DNA of 11,308 nucleotides from CALBZH01 sp964538515 (lineage in GTDB: Bacteria; Desulfobacterota; Syntrophobacteria; Syntrophobacterales; Syntrophobacteraceae): positions 1 through 11,308 of the forward strand of contig CAZIEW010000098.1 of the NCBI GenBank assembly GCA_964538515.1, given 5' to 3'. Positions within the stretch are counted from its first letter, which is position 1. Each line of letters opens with the position of its first letter. The notes under the pieces were generated by a model that made no database searches, was not told the DNA's origin, and saw only the letters and a list, made by a program, of their open reading frames with translations. Below are positions 1-7,770 of the stretch, piece by piece. A program made the position numbers and the translations under genes.

Positions 1-58
1 TCTTAAGATTCAAAATACGTGGCGCAAGCCAAATATCGACAAGGGGGTAACAAATTCA

Positions 59-1831
59 ATGGTTGACGAACTCCAGACCGTAAAGCAAGAAGAAGAGCTC
101 ACCACCGCGGCCGAAGACAATCTCATGGACGTTGATTTCGAGGACATGGACGCGATCCAGGATCTCTACGACCAGACTTTCCAGAACATTCAGGAAGGGG
201 AGGTCATCCGGGGGCACATCGTTCAGATCAGCGATGATTTTGTGATGGTGGACATCGGCTACAAGTCCGAAGGACAAATCCCCATTCATGAATTCAAGGA
301 TGAGAAAGGAGAGATTCAGGCCGCTATTGGCGACGAAGTCGACGTCTTGCTTGAATTCCACGATGACGAAGACGGGAGTATTCACCTCTCCAAGGAAAAG
401 GCTGCCAAGATCAAGATTTGGGACGACATCAGCCGCGTGTACAACGACGACGGGATCATCGACGGAAAAGTCGTGGCCAAGGTCAAGGGCGGTCTCGCGG
501 TCGATATCGGCGTGCAAGCCTTTCTGCCCGGCTCTCAGGTGGACCTGCGGCCCGTTCGCAACCTTGAGGGCCTCATTGGCAACACATTCCCGTTCAAGAT
601 ATTGAAGTACAACAAAAAGCGCCGCAACGTTGTCCTCTCGCGGCGTGCACTGCTCGAGAAAGAGCGCGAGCAGCTCAAATCGCAGACCCTCGCCAACCTG
701 GAAGAAAAGAAGGTTGTCGAAGGAACCGTCAAGAACATCACCGATTACGGCGTGTTCGTCGATTTGGGCGGGATCGACGGTCTGCTGCACATCACCGACA
801 TGAGCTGGGGCCGCGTGGGGCATCCCTCGGAAATGTTCCAGATCGGCGATCGAATCAACGTGCAGGTGCTCAGCTTCGACCGTGAGCACGAGCGCGTCTC
901 CCTCGGTCTCAAGCAGTTGATCGCCGATCCGTGGACCAAGGCTCAGGAAAAGTATCCCGTCGGCACCCAGGTGCGCGGTCGCGTGGTCAGTCTGACCGAC
1001 TACGGCGCATTCGTCGAGATCGAGCAGGGTGTCGAAGGGCTGGTGCATGTGTCCGAGATGTCCTGGACCAAGAAGATTCGTCATCCATCCAAGATTTTGA
1101 GCGTGGGCGATGAGCTCGAAGCCGTCGTGCTCAGCATCAATCCCGAAAGCAAACGCATTTCGCTCGGCATGAAGCAGCTCGAGCCCAATCCCTGGGATGT
1201 CATCGCCGAGAAGTATCCCGTCGGCACCACGATTGCCGGTCGGATCAAGAACATCACCGACTTCGGCGTCTTCATCGGCATCGACGAAGGCATCGACGGG
1301 CTGGTGCACATCTCAGACATTTCCTGGACCAAGCGAGTCAAGCACCCCTCGGAAGTCTTCAAGAAGAACCAGGAAGTGCAGGCGATCGTCCTCAACATCG
1401 ACAAGCAGAATGAGCGCTTCTCACTCGGCATCAAACAGCTGGAAGCCGATCCCTGGGAAACCATTCCCGACCGCTATCCACTGGGCAGTGTCATTGAAGG
1501 GCCTATCACCAATGTGACGGATTTCGGACTGTTCGTCGAGCTCGAGGAAGGCATTGAGGGGCTGGTGCACGTTTCCGAGATCAGCAAGGAGAAGATCAAA
1601 TCGCCGGTTGGCCAGTACAAGATCGCAGACAAAATCACGGCCAAGGTGATCAACATATCTCCCAAGGATCGCAAGATCGGGCTTTCCATCAAGAAGCTGG
1701 AAGAGCAAGATGAGCGGTCCAATTACGATGACTACATGAACAGCGCCAAGGCCGCCACATCTAACCTGGGCGAGCTTTTGAAAGAGGAGCTGGAAGCCAA
1801 AGCAGGCAATCCCACGCCTTCGGACAAATAG
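59..1831 (+). CDS. rpsA: 30S ribosomal protein S1
   Basis: Ribosomal protein S1 binds mRNA on the 30S subunit and helps bring structured messages into the initiation complex. The 590-residue product has an acidic N-terminal leader (about 1-45, rich in Glu and Asp) and six S1 RNA-binding domains at roughly 46-112, 133-197, 218-286, 303-373, 390-460 and 477-547. Domains 3 to 6 carry the typical pattern of a TDYG/TDFG turn, a GL(V/L)H strand and a closing SLG(L/M/I)KQL-like strand; domains 1 and 2 are the divergent, ribosome-binding pair. Six domains and this length match the full proteobacterial protein. The ATG is preceded by AAGGGGG at 41-47, an 11-base spacer. The frame stays open to the left edge of the window, but no other start codon occurs in it and the leader is AT-richer than the gene, so I keep this ATG. 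sppA follows after a 103-base spacer. Confidence 0.97.
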   Translation: MVDELQTVKQEEELTTAAEDNLMDVDFEDMDAIQDLYDQTFQNIQEGEVIRGHIVQISDDFVMVDIGYKSEGQIPIHEFKDEKGEIQAAIGDEVDVLLEFHDDEDGSIHLSKEKAAKIKIWDDISRVYNDDGIIDGKVVAKVKGGLAVDIGVQAFLPGSQVDLRPVRNLEGLIGNTFPFKILKYNKKRRNVVLSRRALLEKEREQLKSQTLANLEEKKVVEGTVKNITDYGVFVDLGGIDGLLHITDMSWGRVGHPSEMFQIGDRINVQVLSFDREHERVSLGLKQLIADPWTKAQEKYPVGTQVRGRVVSLTDYGAFVEIEQGVEGLVHVSEMSWTKKIRHPSKILSVGDELEAVVLSINPESKRISLGMKQLEPNPWDVIAEKYPVGTTIAGRIKNITDFGVFIGIDEGIDGLVHISDISWTKRVKHPSEVFKKNQEVQAIVLNIDKQNERFSLGIKQLEADPWETIPDRYPLGSVIEGPITNVTDFGLFVELEEGIEGLVHVSEISKEKIKSPVGQYKIADKITAKVINISPKDRKIGLSIKKLEEQDERSNYDDYMNSAKAATSNLGELLKEELEAKAGNPTPSDK

Positions 1832-1873
1832 TGGCTCCATCCCCATTCGGCTCTGTTTAACGAATTGTTCCCC

Positions 1874-1914
1874 TCAACACCCGGTTCATGCCTCAGTGTG
1901 ATACCGGGTGTTGA
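1874..1914. promoter_or_regulatory. Long hairpin between rpsA and sppA
   Basis: The arms TCAACACCCGGT (1874-1885) and ACCGGGTGTTGA (1903-1914) are perfect 12-base reverse complements around a 17-base loop. Inside the loop TCA and TGA can add three more pairs beyond a one-base bulge. No T-run follows (the next bases are CGTTTC), so it is not a classic intrinsic terminator. It ends 9 bases before the GGGAAG ribosome-binding sequence of sppA. It could protect or process the rpsA mRNA end, attenuate read-through into sppA, or be a protein-binding palindrome. The structure is seen directly; the role is inference. Confidence 0.6.
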
Positions 1915-1934
1915 CGTTTCGATGGGAAGCGCAC

Positions 1935-2786
1935 ATGAAAAAAACGCTGATGATCCTTGTGGGGCTGGCTCTCCTGATCCTGGGCTTCCTCGCCGGATCC
2001 GACTTCGATTTGATGCCCAAGCCGAACCGTGTGGGTGTGATCGAAGTGAGAGGGACTATCGCCGACGTGCAGGATGCGCTCAAGTCCCTCAAGAGCTTCC
2101 GCAAGGATCCCAACATCAAGGCGATTCTCGTCCGCATCGATTCACCTGGTGGGGGGATCGCCCCTTCGCAGGAGCTGTACCGGGAGCTCAAGCGGTTGGC
2201 CCAGGAAAAGCCGGTGGTTTCGTCCCTGGGATCGGTCGCGGCATCCGGGGGCTACTATGTTGCGGTGGGGACGCAGCGGATCATTTCAAATCCCGGTACC
2301 ATCACCGGAAGCATCGGGGTGATCAGCTACTTTCCCAACCTCAGGGAGCTTTTCGAGAAGATCGGCTTCCACACGGTCATCGTCAAAAGCGGTCCATTCA
2401 AGGATATGGGCAACCCGGGCCGCGAGATGACGCAGCAGGAAAAGGATCTCATTCAGGCGACCATCGACGAGGCGCACCGGCAATTCATCGCGGATGTGGC
2501 CCAGGGACGCAGGCTCCCCGAGGAAAAGGTTCGGGAGATCGCCGATGGGCGTATCTTCATGGGGGAAACGGCACTGAAGCTGGGGTTGGTCGATGAGCTC
2601 GGTAACATGGAAGACGCGGTCACAGCCGCAGCACGGATGGGTAAGATCGAAGGCGAGCCCGAGTTGATCTACGCGAAAAAAAAGAAGCTCTCCCTCCTGG
2701 ATCTGCTGCTGGGGAGCGAAGCTTCCGAGCGGCTGAACGGTCTTCTGGAGGGCTCTTACGAGCCTCTGCGCTATCAAATGCCGTGA
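1935..2786 (+). CDS. sppA: Signal peptide peptidase SppA, membrane-anchored serine protease (S49)
   Basis: SppA cleaves signal peptides left in the cytoplasmic membrane after protein export. The 283-residue product is the short, single-domain form. A positively charged start and a hydrophobic segment (about 4-21) form a signal anchor. The protease domain follows, with an IDSPGGG oxyanion motif at about 68-74, the likely nucleophile Ser104 in AASGGYY, and the likely general base Lys156 in SGPFKDMG. The Ser-Lys distance of 52 residues equals that recalled for Bacillus subtilis SppA. I use the ATG at 1935, with GGGAAG at 1924-1929 in front. A GTG at 1908 would add nine residues, but it lies inside the hairpin arm and displaces the signal sequence from the N-terminus. 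The order rpsA-sppA is common in deltaproteobacteria. The gene converges on a minus-strand gene 37 bases downstream. Confidence 0.95.
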   Translation: MKKTLMILVGLALLILGFLAGSDFDLMPKPNRVGVIEVRGTIADVQDALKSLKSFRKDPNIKAILVRIDSPGGGIAPSQELYRELKRLAQEKPVVSSLGSVAASGGYYVAVGTQRIISNPGTITGSIGVISYFPNLRELFEKIGFHTVIVKSGPFKDMGNPGREMTQQEKDLIQATIDEAHRQFIADVAQGRRLPEEKVREIADGRIFMGETALKLGLVDELGNMEDAVTAAARMGKIEGEPELIYAKKKKLSLLDLLLGSEASERLNGLLEGSYEPLRYQMP

Positions 2787-2823
2787 AGAGTCAGGGAACG
2801 GCACAAGCGGCCAGAGAGCCTGC

Positions 2824-3438
2824 TCACAGTTTGAAGCCGCTGAGATCGCCGCTGCCTTCACGGAGGATTTCCGGCGTGTCGTCGATGAGGGAGACCACGC
2901 TGGATGGATTGCCACTGACGATGCCTCCGTCGATGATCAGGTCCAGAGCGTGGCCGATCTTGCTCCGAATCTCCGCAGGGCTCATGAGTGTGTCACCGGT
3001 TTCGGGGTCCGTGGCGGTGGTGTTGATCACGGGGTGACCCAGCTCCTGCACGATGGCCAGGCAGATGGGATTGTCCGGAACTCGAATTCCGACGGTTCGG
3101 CGCTTGGTGAGCATGATCCGGGGAACAAGACGCGATCCTTCCAAAACAAACGTGAAAGGCCCCGGAAGTAACCGCTTCATGGTCTTGTAGGCGTAATTGG
3201 TGACTTGAGCATACTCGCTGATGTTCTTGAGATCGGAGCAGATGAAGCTAAACGGCTGGCTCGTCGAGCGCCGCTTCAACTGGTAGATCTTTTGAATGGA
3301 ATCTTTCTTGAACAGGTCGCAGCCAATGCCGTAATAGGTGTCCGTGGGATACACGATGATCCCGCCCCGTTGAAGGGTTTCGACGATCTTGCGTATCTTT
3401 CTCGGCTCGGGATGATCGGGATTGACTTCAAGAATCAC
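2824..3438 (-). CDS. yciO: YciO/YrdC (Sua5-like) family protein, L-threonylcarbamoyladenylate synthase type
   Basis: YrdC-domain proteins (TsaC/Sua5) make threonylcarbamoyl-AMP from threonine, bicarbonate and ATP for the t6A modification of tRNAs that read ANN codons. This product of about 204 residues resembles the YciO branch, whose role in t6A is less certain. It has the YrdC start GGIIVYPTDTYYGIGCD, a KRR basic stretch, PGPFTFVL, the strand GIRVPDNPIC and the ending DLIIDGG...SSVVSLIDDTPEILREG, close to E. coli YciO in length and order. The SAN motif of TsaC is replaced by NTTATD, which fits YciO better than TsaC. I chose the GTG at 3438 because AGAGGA lies six bases ahead; an ATG at 3444 directly abuts that sequence, and longer starts (ATG 3471, TTG 3492) add residues the family lacks. 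It is transcribed alone, convergent with sppA and divergent from the phosphatase gene. Confidence 0.88.
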   Translation of the reverse strand: MILEVNPDHPEPRKIRKIVETLQRGGIIVYPTDTYYGIGCDLFKKDSIQKIYQLKRRSTSQPFSFICSDLKNISEYAQVTNYAYKTMKRLLPGPFTFVLEGSRLVPRIMLTKRRTVGIRVPDNPICLAIVQELGHPVINTTATDPETGDTLMSPAEIRSKIGHALDLIIDGGIVSGNPSSVVSLIDDTPEILREGSGDLSGFKL

Positions 3439-3444
3439 TGGCAT

Positions 3445-3450
3445 TCCTCT
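3445..3450 (-). promoter_or_regulatory. Ribosome-binding site deciding the yciO start
   Basis: On the minus strand this reads AGAGGA, six bases before the GTG at 3438 and immediately against the ATG at 3444. The spacing favours the GTG. Confidence 0.5.
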
Positions 3451-3613
3451 TTCGACAGCTGGGAGCCCCATTTCCTTCGTGCGGCGTTTCAAACCGACGC
3501 GCTGCAGCGATCAGACCTGCGGCGGGGAATGGACCGGGAAGGCTTGCAGTCGCCGGCCAGCGGCACCGACTTGGAAAGATAGCCGAGCCCTCAAATTCCT
3601 GTCAAGATAAGAA

Positions 3614-3619
3614 AAGGAG
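3614..3619 (+). promoter_or_regulatory. Ribosome-binding site supporting a TTG start
   Basis: AAGGAG sits seven bases before the TTG at 3627. It is a near-perfect Shine-Dalgarno sequence and is the main reason to accept the rare start codon for the Ppx/GppA gene. Confidence 0.7.
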
Positions 3620-3626
3620 CCATTTC

Positions 3627-4652
3627 TTGGGTTTTCCAACCCTCCCCTGCAGCATCGCCGCCATCGATATCGGGTCACACACGCTTCGATTGATTATCGC
3701 CCGCTTGGGAGGCGATCGCGTCCTCACGCCGGTTCGCCTGGAGCGGCGCATCACTCGGCTTGCTCATCAGTTTAACCGGGAGGGCCACCTTTCTGCGACA
3801 GGGATCGCCGCCAGCATGACGGCTCTGGAGGAATATGCTGCTCTAATCAGGCAAAACGGCGTCAAGGGCCTTGCCTGCGGGGCTACGGGGGTCGTGCGAC
3901 TGGCCCCCGACGGCGGCGCTTTCTTGGAAAGGGTGAGACAGACGTTCGGGTTTCCGGCCGTCATCCTGACCGAGGAAGAGGAAGCACTCGTCTCGGCTCG
4001 AGGCGTGCTCAGCGTGCTCCCCCGCAAGCGCTGGCCGGTTCTCACCTTCGATTTGGGGGGAAGCACCACGGAATTCCTCCTGGTGGAAGACGGGGGTGAA
4101 GCTGCAACCTGGAGCTCCAGCGTGCCCGTCGGAGCCGCTACGTTGACCGAGACCTGGCTGCAGGGAGACCCACCGGAGACAGCATCCCTTTGCCGGGCGG
4201 CCGAGGAGGCCCGCCATGCCCTGCAACCGGCCTTCGACGCGGTGCATTCGCTCCTCGGGTCGCTGGAAGCTCCGACGGACTTTCTGCTCGTTGGAACCGC
4301 TGGAACAGTCACGACCCTCGCCGCCATGGCTCTCGGCATGACCGAGTATGAGGCGTATCGTGTCAACGGTTTGGTCCTGCAGGAGGGTTGGCTCCGGCAG
4401 ACCATTGATCATTTGGGGACTGCCTGTCTGGAAGAAAGGCGCCGGATTCCGGGACTCGAGCCGGGGCGTGAGGACATTATCCTTGGCGGTGCGGTGATCG
4501 TGGGCGAGATCATGCGTGGGCTTGCGCGGAGAGAGCTCACTGTGACCGACGGGGGGCTCCTGGAAGGTCTGCTGATCGACTGCGCCGAGAAGCTCCAAGG
4601 CTGGCCGCAAGCACCACAAACCACGCTCACCTGGAGCTTGACAGACATGTGA
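3627..4652 (+). CDS. Ppx/GppA family phosphatase (exopolyphosphatase or pppGpp phosphohydrolase)
   Basis: Enzymes of this family, which share the actin/ASKHA fold, remove the terminal phosphate from polyphosphate or turn pppGpp into ppGpp. The 341-residue product is the short form, two ASKHA half-domains without the C-terminal HD-type domain of E. coli Ppx. Visible motifs are the first phosphate loop AAIDIGSHTLRLIIARL (11-27), a GATGVVRLAPDG segment at about 85-96, the acidic stretch TEEEEA around 115-120 that should hold the catalytic Glu, the second phosphate loop FDLGGSTTEFLLVEDG (141-156), VPVGAATLTE, and the adenosine-type GTAGTVTTLAAM loop. The second loop has GGST where the family usually has GGGS. 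The TTG start follows AAGGAG; a downstream start would cut the first loop. guaB begins 67 bases after the stop, so the two are probably co-transcribed. The sequence does not decide between polyphosphate and pppGpp. Confidence 0.88.
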   Translation: MGFPTLPCSIAAIDIGSHTLRLIIARLGGDRVLTPVRLERRITRLAHQFNREGHLSATGIAASMTALEEYAALIRQNGVKGLACGATGVVRLAPDGGAFLERVRQTFGFPAVILTEEEEALVSARGVLSVLPRKRWPVLTFDLGGSTTEFLLVEDGGEAATWSSSVPVGAATLTETWLQGDPPETASLCRAAEEARHALQPAFDAVHSLLGSLEAPTDFLLVGTAGTVTTLAAMALGMTEYEAYRVNGLVLQEGWLRQTIDHLGTACLEERRRIPGLEPGREDIILGGAVIVGEIMRGLARRELTVTDGGLLEGLLIDCAEKLQGWPQAPQTTLTWSLTDM

Positions 4653-4709
4653 TCAAGGACAACTTTCCCCTCCTCTTATGAAAACGGGAGGTGGCGACTT
4701 TAAACACAT

Positions 4710-4713
4710 GGAG
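4710..4713 (+). promoter_or_regulatory. Ribosome-binding site favouring the inner guaB start
   Basis: GGAG lies six bases before the ATG at 4720. A stronger GGAGGTG at 4687-4693 stands 14 bases before another in-frame ATG at 4708, a spacing longer than usual, and is itself downstream of the outermost ATG at 4678. Confidence 0.4.
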
Positions 4714-4719
4714 AAATGG

Positions 4720-6195
4720 ATGGAAACGAGATACCAGCATATACCGGAAGCGCTGACCTTCGATGACGTATCCCTGCTGCCGGATTATTCCGAAGTCCTG
4801 CCCCACGAAACGGACGTCTCGACGAAGCTGACGCGGGCAATCGCCATGAACATCCCGTTGACCACTGCCGCCATGGACACGGTCACCGAGTCCGAAACCG
4901 CTATCAGCATCGCCCGAGAGGGAGGGATCGGCTTCATTCACCGCAACATGCCAATCGAGCGCCAGGCTCAGGAAGTGAACAAGGTCAAGAAGTCGGAAAG
5001 CGGCATGATCGTGGACCCTGTGACCGTGTCCCCGGATCACAAACTGGCGGATGTTCAGCGCGTCATGTCCCGATACCGCATTTCGGGCGTTCCCGTAGTC
5101 GAGGGCGACCGGCTTGTCGGCATCATCACCAACCGCGACATGCGGTTCGAGACCGACATGGACCAAAAAGTCTCGGAGGTCATGACCAAGGACGAATTGG
5201 TGACCGCACGGGTGGGGATATCGCTTGAGGAATCAAAGCGGCTGCTTCACAAGAAGCGCATCGAGAAGCTCCTTGTGGTGGACGACAAAGGGCGCCTCAA
5301 AGGGCTCATCACCATCAAGGACATCATGAAGCTCAAAAAGTACCCCAGCGCCTGCAAGGATCAGTTGGGCCGGCTTCGCGTGGGAGCGGCGGTGGGCGTC
5401 GGGAAGGATACGCTCGCCCGCGTGGAGAAGCTCGTCAATGCAGGCGTTGATATCGTCGCCGTGGACAGTGCCCATGGCCATTCGCGAAACGTGATCAACA
5501 CGGTCAAGCTGCTCAAAGAGCGGTTTCCGGGGCTCCAAGTGATTGCCGGCAATGTAGCCACGGCGGCCGGCACGGAAGCGCTCATTCAAGCGGGAGCCGA
5601 CGCCGTGAAAGTGGGTGTGGGGCCGGGGTCGATCTGCACGACGCGAATCGTCGCGGGAGTGGGTGTGCCCCAGGTTTCGGCGATTCTGGACTGTTCGGCA
5701 ATTGCCCGCAAATACGGAGTGCCCATTGTGGGCGATGGGGGCATCAAGTACAGCGGCGATATCGTGAAGGCGCTGGCGGCGGGAGCAGACAGCGTGATGA
5801 TCGGGAGTCTTTTTGCCGGAACGGACGAAAGCCCGGGGGAGACCGTCCTGTATCAAGGCCGTAGCTACAAGGTATACCGAGGCATGGGGTCGCTGGGAGC
5901 GATGAAAGACGGGAGCAAGGATCGCTATTTCCAGGACGATGTGGTGGAGCCCCAGAAGCTGGTCCCCGAAGGTATCGAAGGGAAAGTTCCCCACCGCGGC
6001 CCGCTCTCCGCAAGTGTGCATCAGCTGATCGGTGGGGTTCGGGCCGGCATGGGGTATCTCGGGTGCCCGAATCTCGAGGCCTTGCGCACGCGGGCACAGA
6101 TGGTGCGGGTCACGAGCGCGGGACTCCGCGAGAGTCACGTCCACGACGTCATCATCACCAAGGAAGCGCCCAACTATCAAGTAGATCTTAAATAG
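4720..6195 (+). CDS. guaB: Inosine-5'-monophosphate dehydrogenase
   Basis: GuaB oxidises IMP to XMP with NAD+, the committed step of guanine nucleotide synthesis, in the cytoplasm. From the ATG at 4720 the product has 491 residues, against 488 in E. coli. The (beta/alpha)8 barrel opens with EALTFDDVSLLP. Two CBS domains, which bind adenine or guanine nucleotides allosterically, occupy about 96-147 and 151-206. The catalytic loop GPGSICTTR places the nucleophile at Cys306, next to the E. coli position. GDGGIKYSGDIVKAL and SVMIGSLFAGTDESPGE bind the phosphate, and the flap contains Arg402-Tyr403. Starts at 4708 and 4678 would add 4 or 14 residues; length and the GGAG spacing favour 4720, though 4708 is credible. 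guaA follows after 18 bases and a phosphatase gene precedes it, so a guanine-nucleotide operon is likely. All key residues are present. Confidence 0.97.
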   Translation: METRYQHIPEALTFDDVSLLPDYSEVLPHETDVSTKLTRAIAMNIPLTTAAMDTVTESETAISIAREGGIGFIHRNMPIERQAQEVNKVKKSESGMIVDPVTVSPDHKLADVQRVMSRYRISGVPVVEGDRLVGIITNRDMRFETDMDQKVSEVMTKDELVTARVGISLEESKRLLHKKRIEKLLVVDDKGRLKGLITIKDIMKLKKYPSACKDQLGRLRVGAAVGVGKDTLARVEKLVNAGVDIVAVDSAHGHSRNVINTVKLLKERFPGLQVIAGNVATAAGTEALIQAGADAVKVGVGPGSICTTRIVAGVGVPQVSAILDCSAIARKYGVPIVGDGGIKYSGDIVKALAAGADSVMIGSLFAGTDESPGETVLYQGRSYKVYRGMGSLGAMKDGSKDRYFQDDVVEPQKLVPEGIEGKVPHRGPLSASVHQLIGGVRAGMGYLGCPNLEALRTRAQMVRVTSAGLRESHVHDVIITKEAPNYQVDLK

Positions 6196-6213
6196 ACGGA
6201 TCGGACAAACACC

Positions 6214-7770
6214 ATGCGCTTTGACCATCTCCATGAGGAACGGATCCTGATTCTGGATTTCGGGTCCCAGTACACGCAGCTCATCGCCCGACGCGTGCGC
6301 GAGAGTCACGTTTACTGCGAAATCCATCCCTTCAACCTCCCCCTCGATGCAATGAAGGCCTTTGGGCCCAGGGGGATTATTCTTTCCGGAGGGCCTGCCA
6401 GCGTTCACGATGTCGAGGCCCCCGCGCTCGACCCTGCCGTCTTTGAGCTTGGAGTGCCGATTCTCGGGATCTGTTATGGCATGCAGCTCTTGGCTCACCA
6501 GCTGGATGGGGCGGTGGAGCGCGCCGACCGGAGAGAATACGGCCCGGCGACCATCGATGTGGTTGCGGAATCGGCGCTCTTCCAGGACGTTGAGCGTGAA
6601 GCAACCCGTGTTTGGATGAGCCACGGGGATCGGATCCTGAGGCTTCCAACGGGTTTCACGCTCTTGGCCCAGAGCGCCAATTCGCCTGTAGCGGCCATGG
6701 GGGACTCATCCCGGGGTCTGTTCGGCGTGCAGTTTCACCCGGAAGTGGTTCACACCCCCTGCGGGAAAACCATTCTGGAGAATTTCATGTTTCGCATCTG
6801 CCGATGCCGATCCACTTGGACCATGAAGTCCTTCGTCGAATCGGTGACCCATGCCGTGCGCGAGAAGGTGGGGGACAACCAGGTGATCTGCGCACTGAGT
6901 GGCGGCGTAGACTCCGCGGTCGTGGCGGTGCTGCTGCACCGAGCCATCGGGTCCAAGCTCCACTGTGTCTTCGTGAACAACGGAGTCCTGCGGAAGGGAG
7001 AAGCCGAGAGTGTTCAGCGCATCTTTCGAGATCATTTCGAGATCAACCTCATCTACCTCGATGCGACGGCGGTTTTCATGGAGCGACTGCGCGGTGTGAC
7101 GGACCCGGAGAAGAAGCGCAAGATCATCGGGAACTTGTTCATCGAGCTTTTTGAGAAGGAGGCCAGTCGCTTATCGAACGTCAAGTACCTTGCCCAAGGG
7201 ACCCTGTATCCGGATGTCATCGAAAGTGTGTCGTTCAAGGGGCCGTCGGCAACCATCAAAACACATCATAACGTGGGAGGGCTTCCCGAGCGGATGAATT
7301 TGGAGCTGATTGAGCCCCTGCGGGAGCTATTTAAAGACGAGGTCCGCCTGGTCGGCCGGGAGTTGGGTCTGCCGGAGCACATCGTCAAGCGACACCCCTT
7401 CCCGGGGCCGGGGCTGGCCATCCGGCTCATCGGGGAGGTCACCCCCGAGAAGCTCGACATTCTGCGGGAAGCGGACAGCATCATTCTCGAAGAAATCGAG
7501 GCAGCGGGCTGGTACGACCATGTCTGGCAAGCATTCGCGGTTCTCCTGCCGGTCAAGTCCGTTGGAGTCATGGGCGATGAGCGCACTTACGAGCAGGTGA
7601 TTGCGCTGCGCGCGGTCGAAAGCGTCGACGCCATGACGGCCGACTGGGCGCGCCTGCCCTACGAGGTTCTGCAGACCATTTCAAACCGAATTATCAACGA
7701 GGTCAAGGGCATCAATCGCGTCGTCTACGACATCTCGTCGAAGCCCCCCAGCACGATCGAGTGGGAATGA
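6214..7770 (+). CDS. guaA: GMP synthase (glutamine-hydrolysing)
   Basis: GuaA converts XMP to GMP using ATP and ammonia released from glutamine. The 518-residue product has both expected parts. The N-terminal class I glutamine amidotransferase begins ILILDFGSQYTQLIARRVRE and carries the triad Cys87 (in GICYGMQ), His175 and Glu177 (in FHPE). The ATP pyrophosphatase domain has the P-loop SGGVDSA at 229-235. The C-terminal dimerisation and XMP-binding domain contains KRHPFPGPGLAIR and ends with the canonical YDISSKPPSTIEWE. Length is near that of E. coli GuaA (525). The ATG at 6214 has only a weak purine stretch (CGGATCGGA) in front, which suits translation coupled to guaB 18 bases upstream. The stop codon overlaps the start of the next gene. 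Nothing in the protein looks damaged. Confidence 0.98.
   Translation: MRFDHLHEERILILDFGSQYTQLIARRVRESHVYCEIHPFNLPLDAMKAFGPRGIILSGGPASVHDVEAPALDPAVFELGVPILGICYGMQLLAHQLDGAVERADRREYGPATIDVVAESALFQDVEREATRVWMSHGDRILRLPTGFTLLAQSANSPVAAMGDSSRGLFGVQFHPEVVHTPCGKTILENFMFRICRCRSTWTMKSFVESVTHAVREKVGDNQVICALSGGVDSAVVAVLLHRAIGSKLHCVFVNNGVLRKGEAESVQRIFRDHFEINLIYLDATAVFMERLRGVTDPEKKRKIIGNLFIELFEKEASRLSNVKYLAQGTLYPDVIESVSFKGPSATIKTHHNVGGLPERMNLELIEPLRELFKDEVRLVGRELGLPEHIVKRHPFPGPGLAIRLIGEVTPEKLDILREADSIILEEIEAAGWYDHVWQAFAVLLPVKSVGVMGDERTYEQVIALRAVESVDAMTADWARLPYEVLQTISNRIINEVKGINRVVYDISSKPPSTIEWE

Noticed and set aside
56..1309. Long minus-strand open frame (417 codons) opposite rpsA
   Set aside because: It is a shadow of the repeated S1 domains and biased codon use. 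The product shows no known motif, while the plus strand encodes an unmistakable S1 protein.
1874..1914. Intrinsic terminator after rpsA
   Set aside because: The stem is strong but no run of T follows on either strand, so it is listed as a regulatory hairpin instead.
1865..2596. Plus-strand open frame of 243 codons overlapping sppA
   Set aside because: It is out of frame with the complete S49 protease and its product is low-complexity Gly/Arg/Pro-rich.
3439..3626. Promoters or a riboswitch between the divergent yciO and phosphatase genes
   Set aside because: I saw no -35/-10 pair with proper spacing and no purine-riboswitch-like structure. A promoter must exist in or near this region but cannot be placed by eye.
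5233..6624. Long minus-strand open frame (463 codons) opposite guaB and guaA
   Set aside because: It spans two clear plus-strand genes and their boundary, has no recognisable domain, and reflects GC-rich codon structure.
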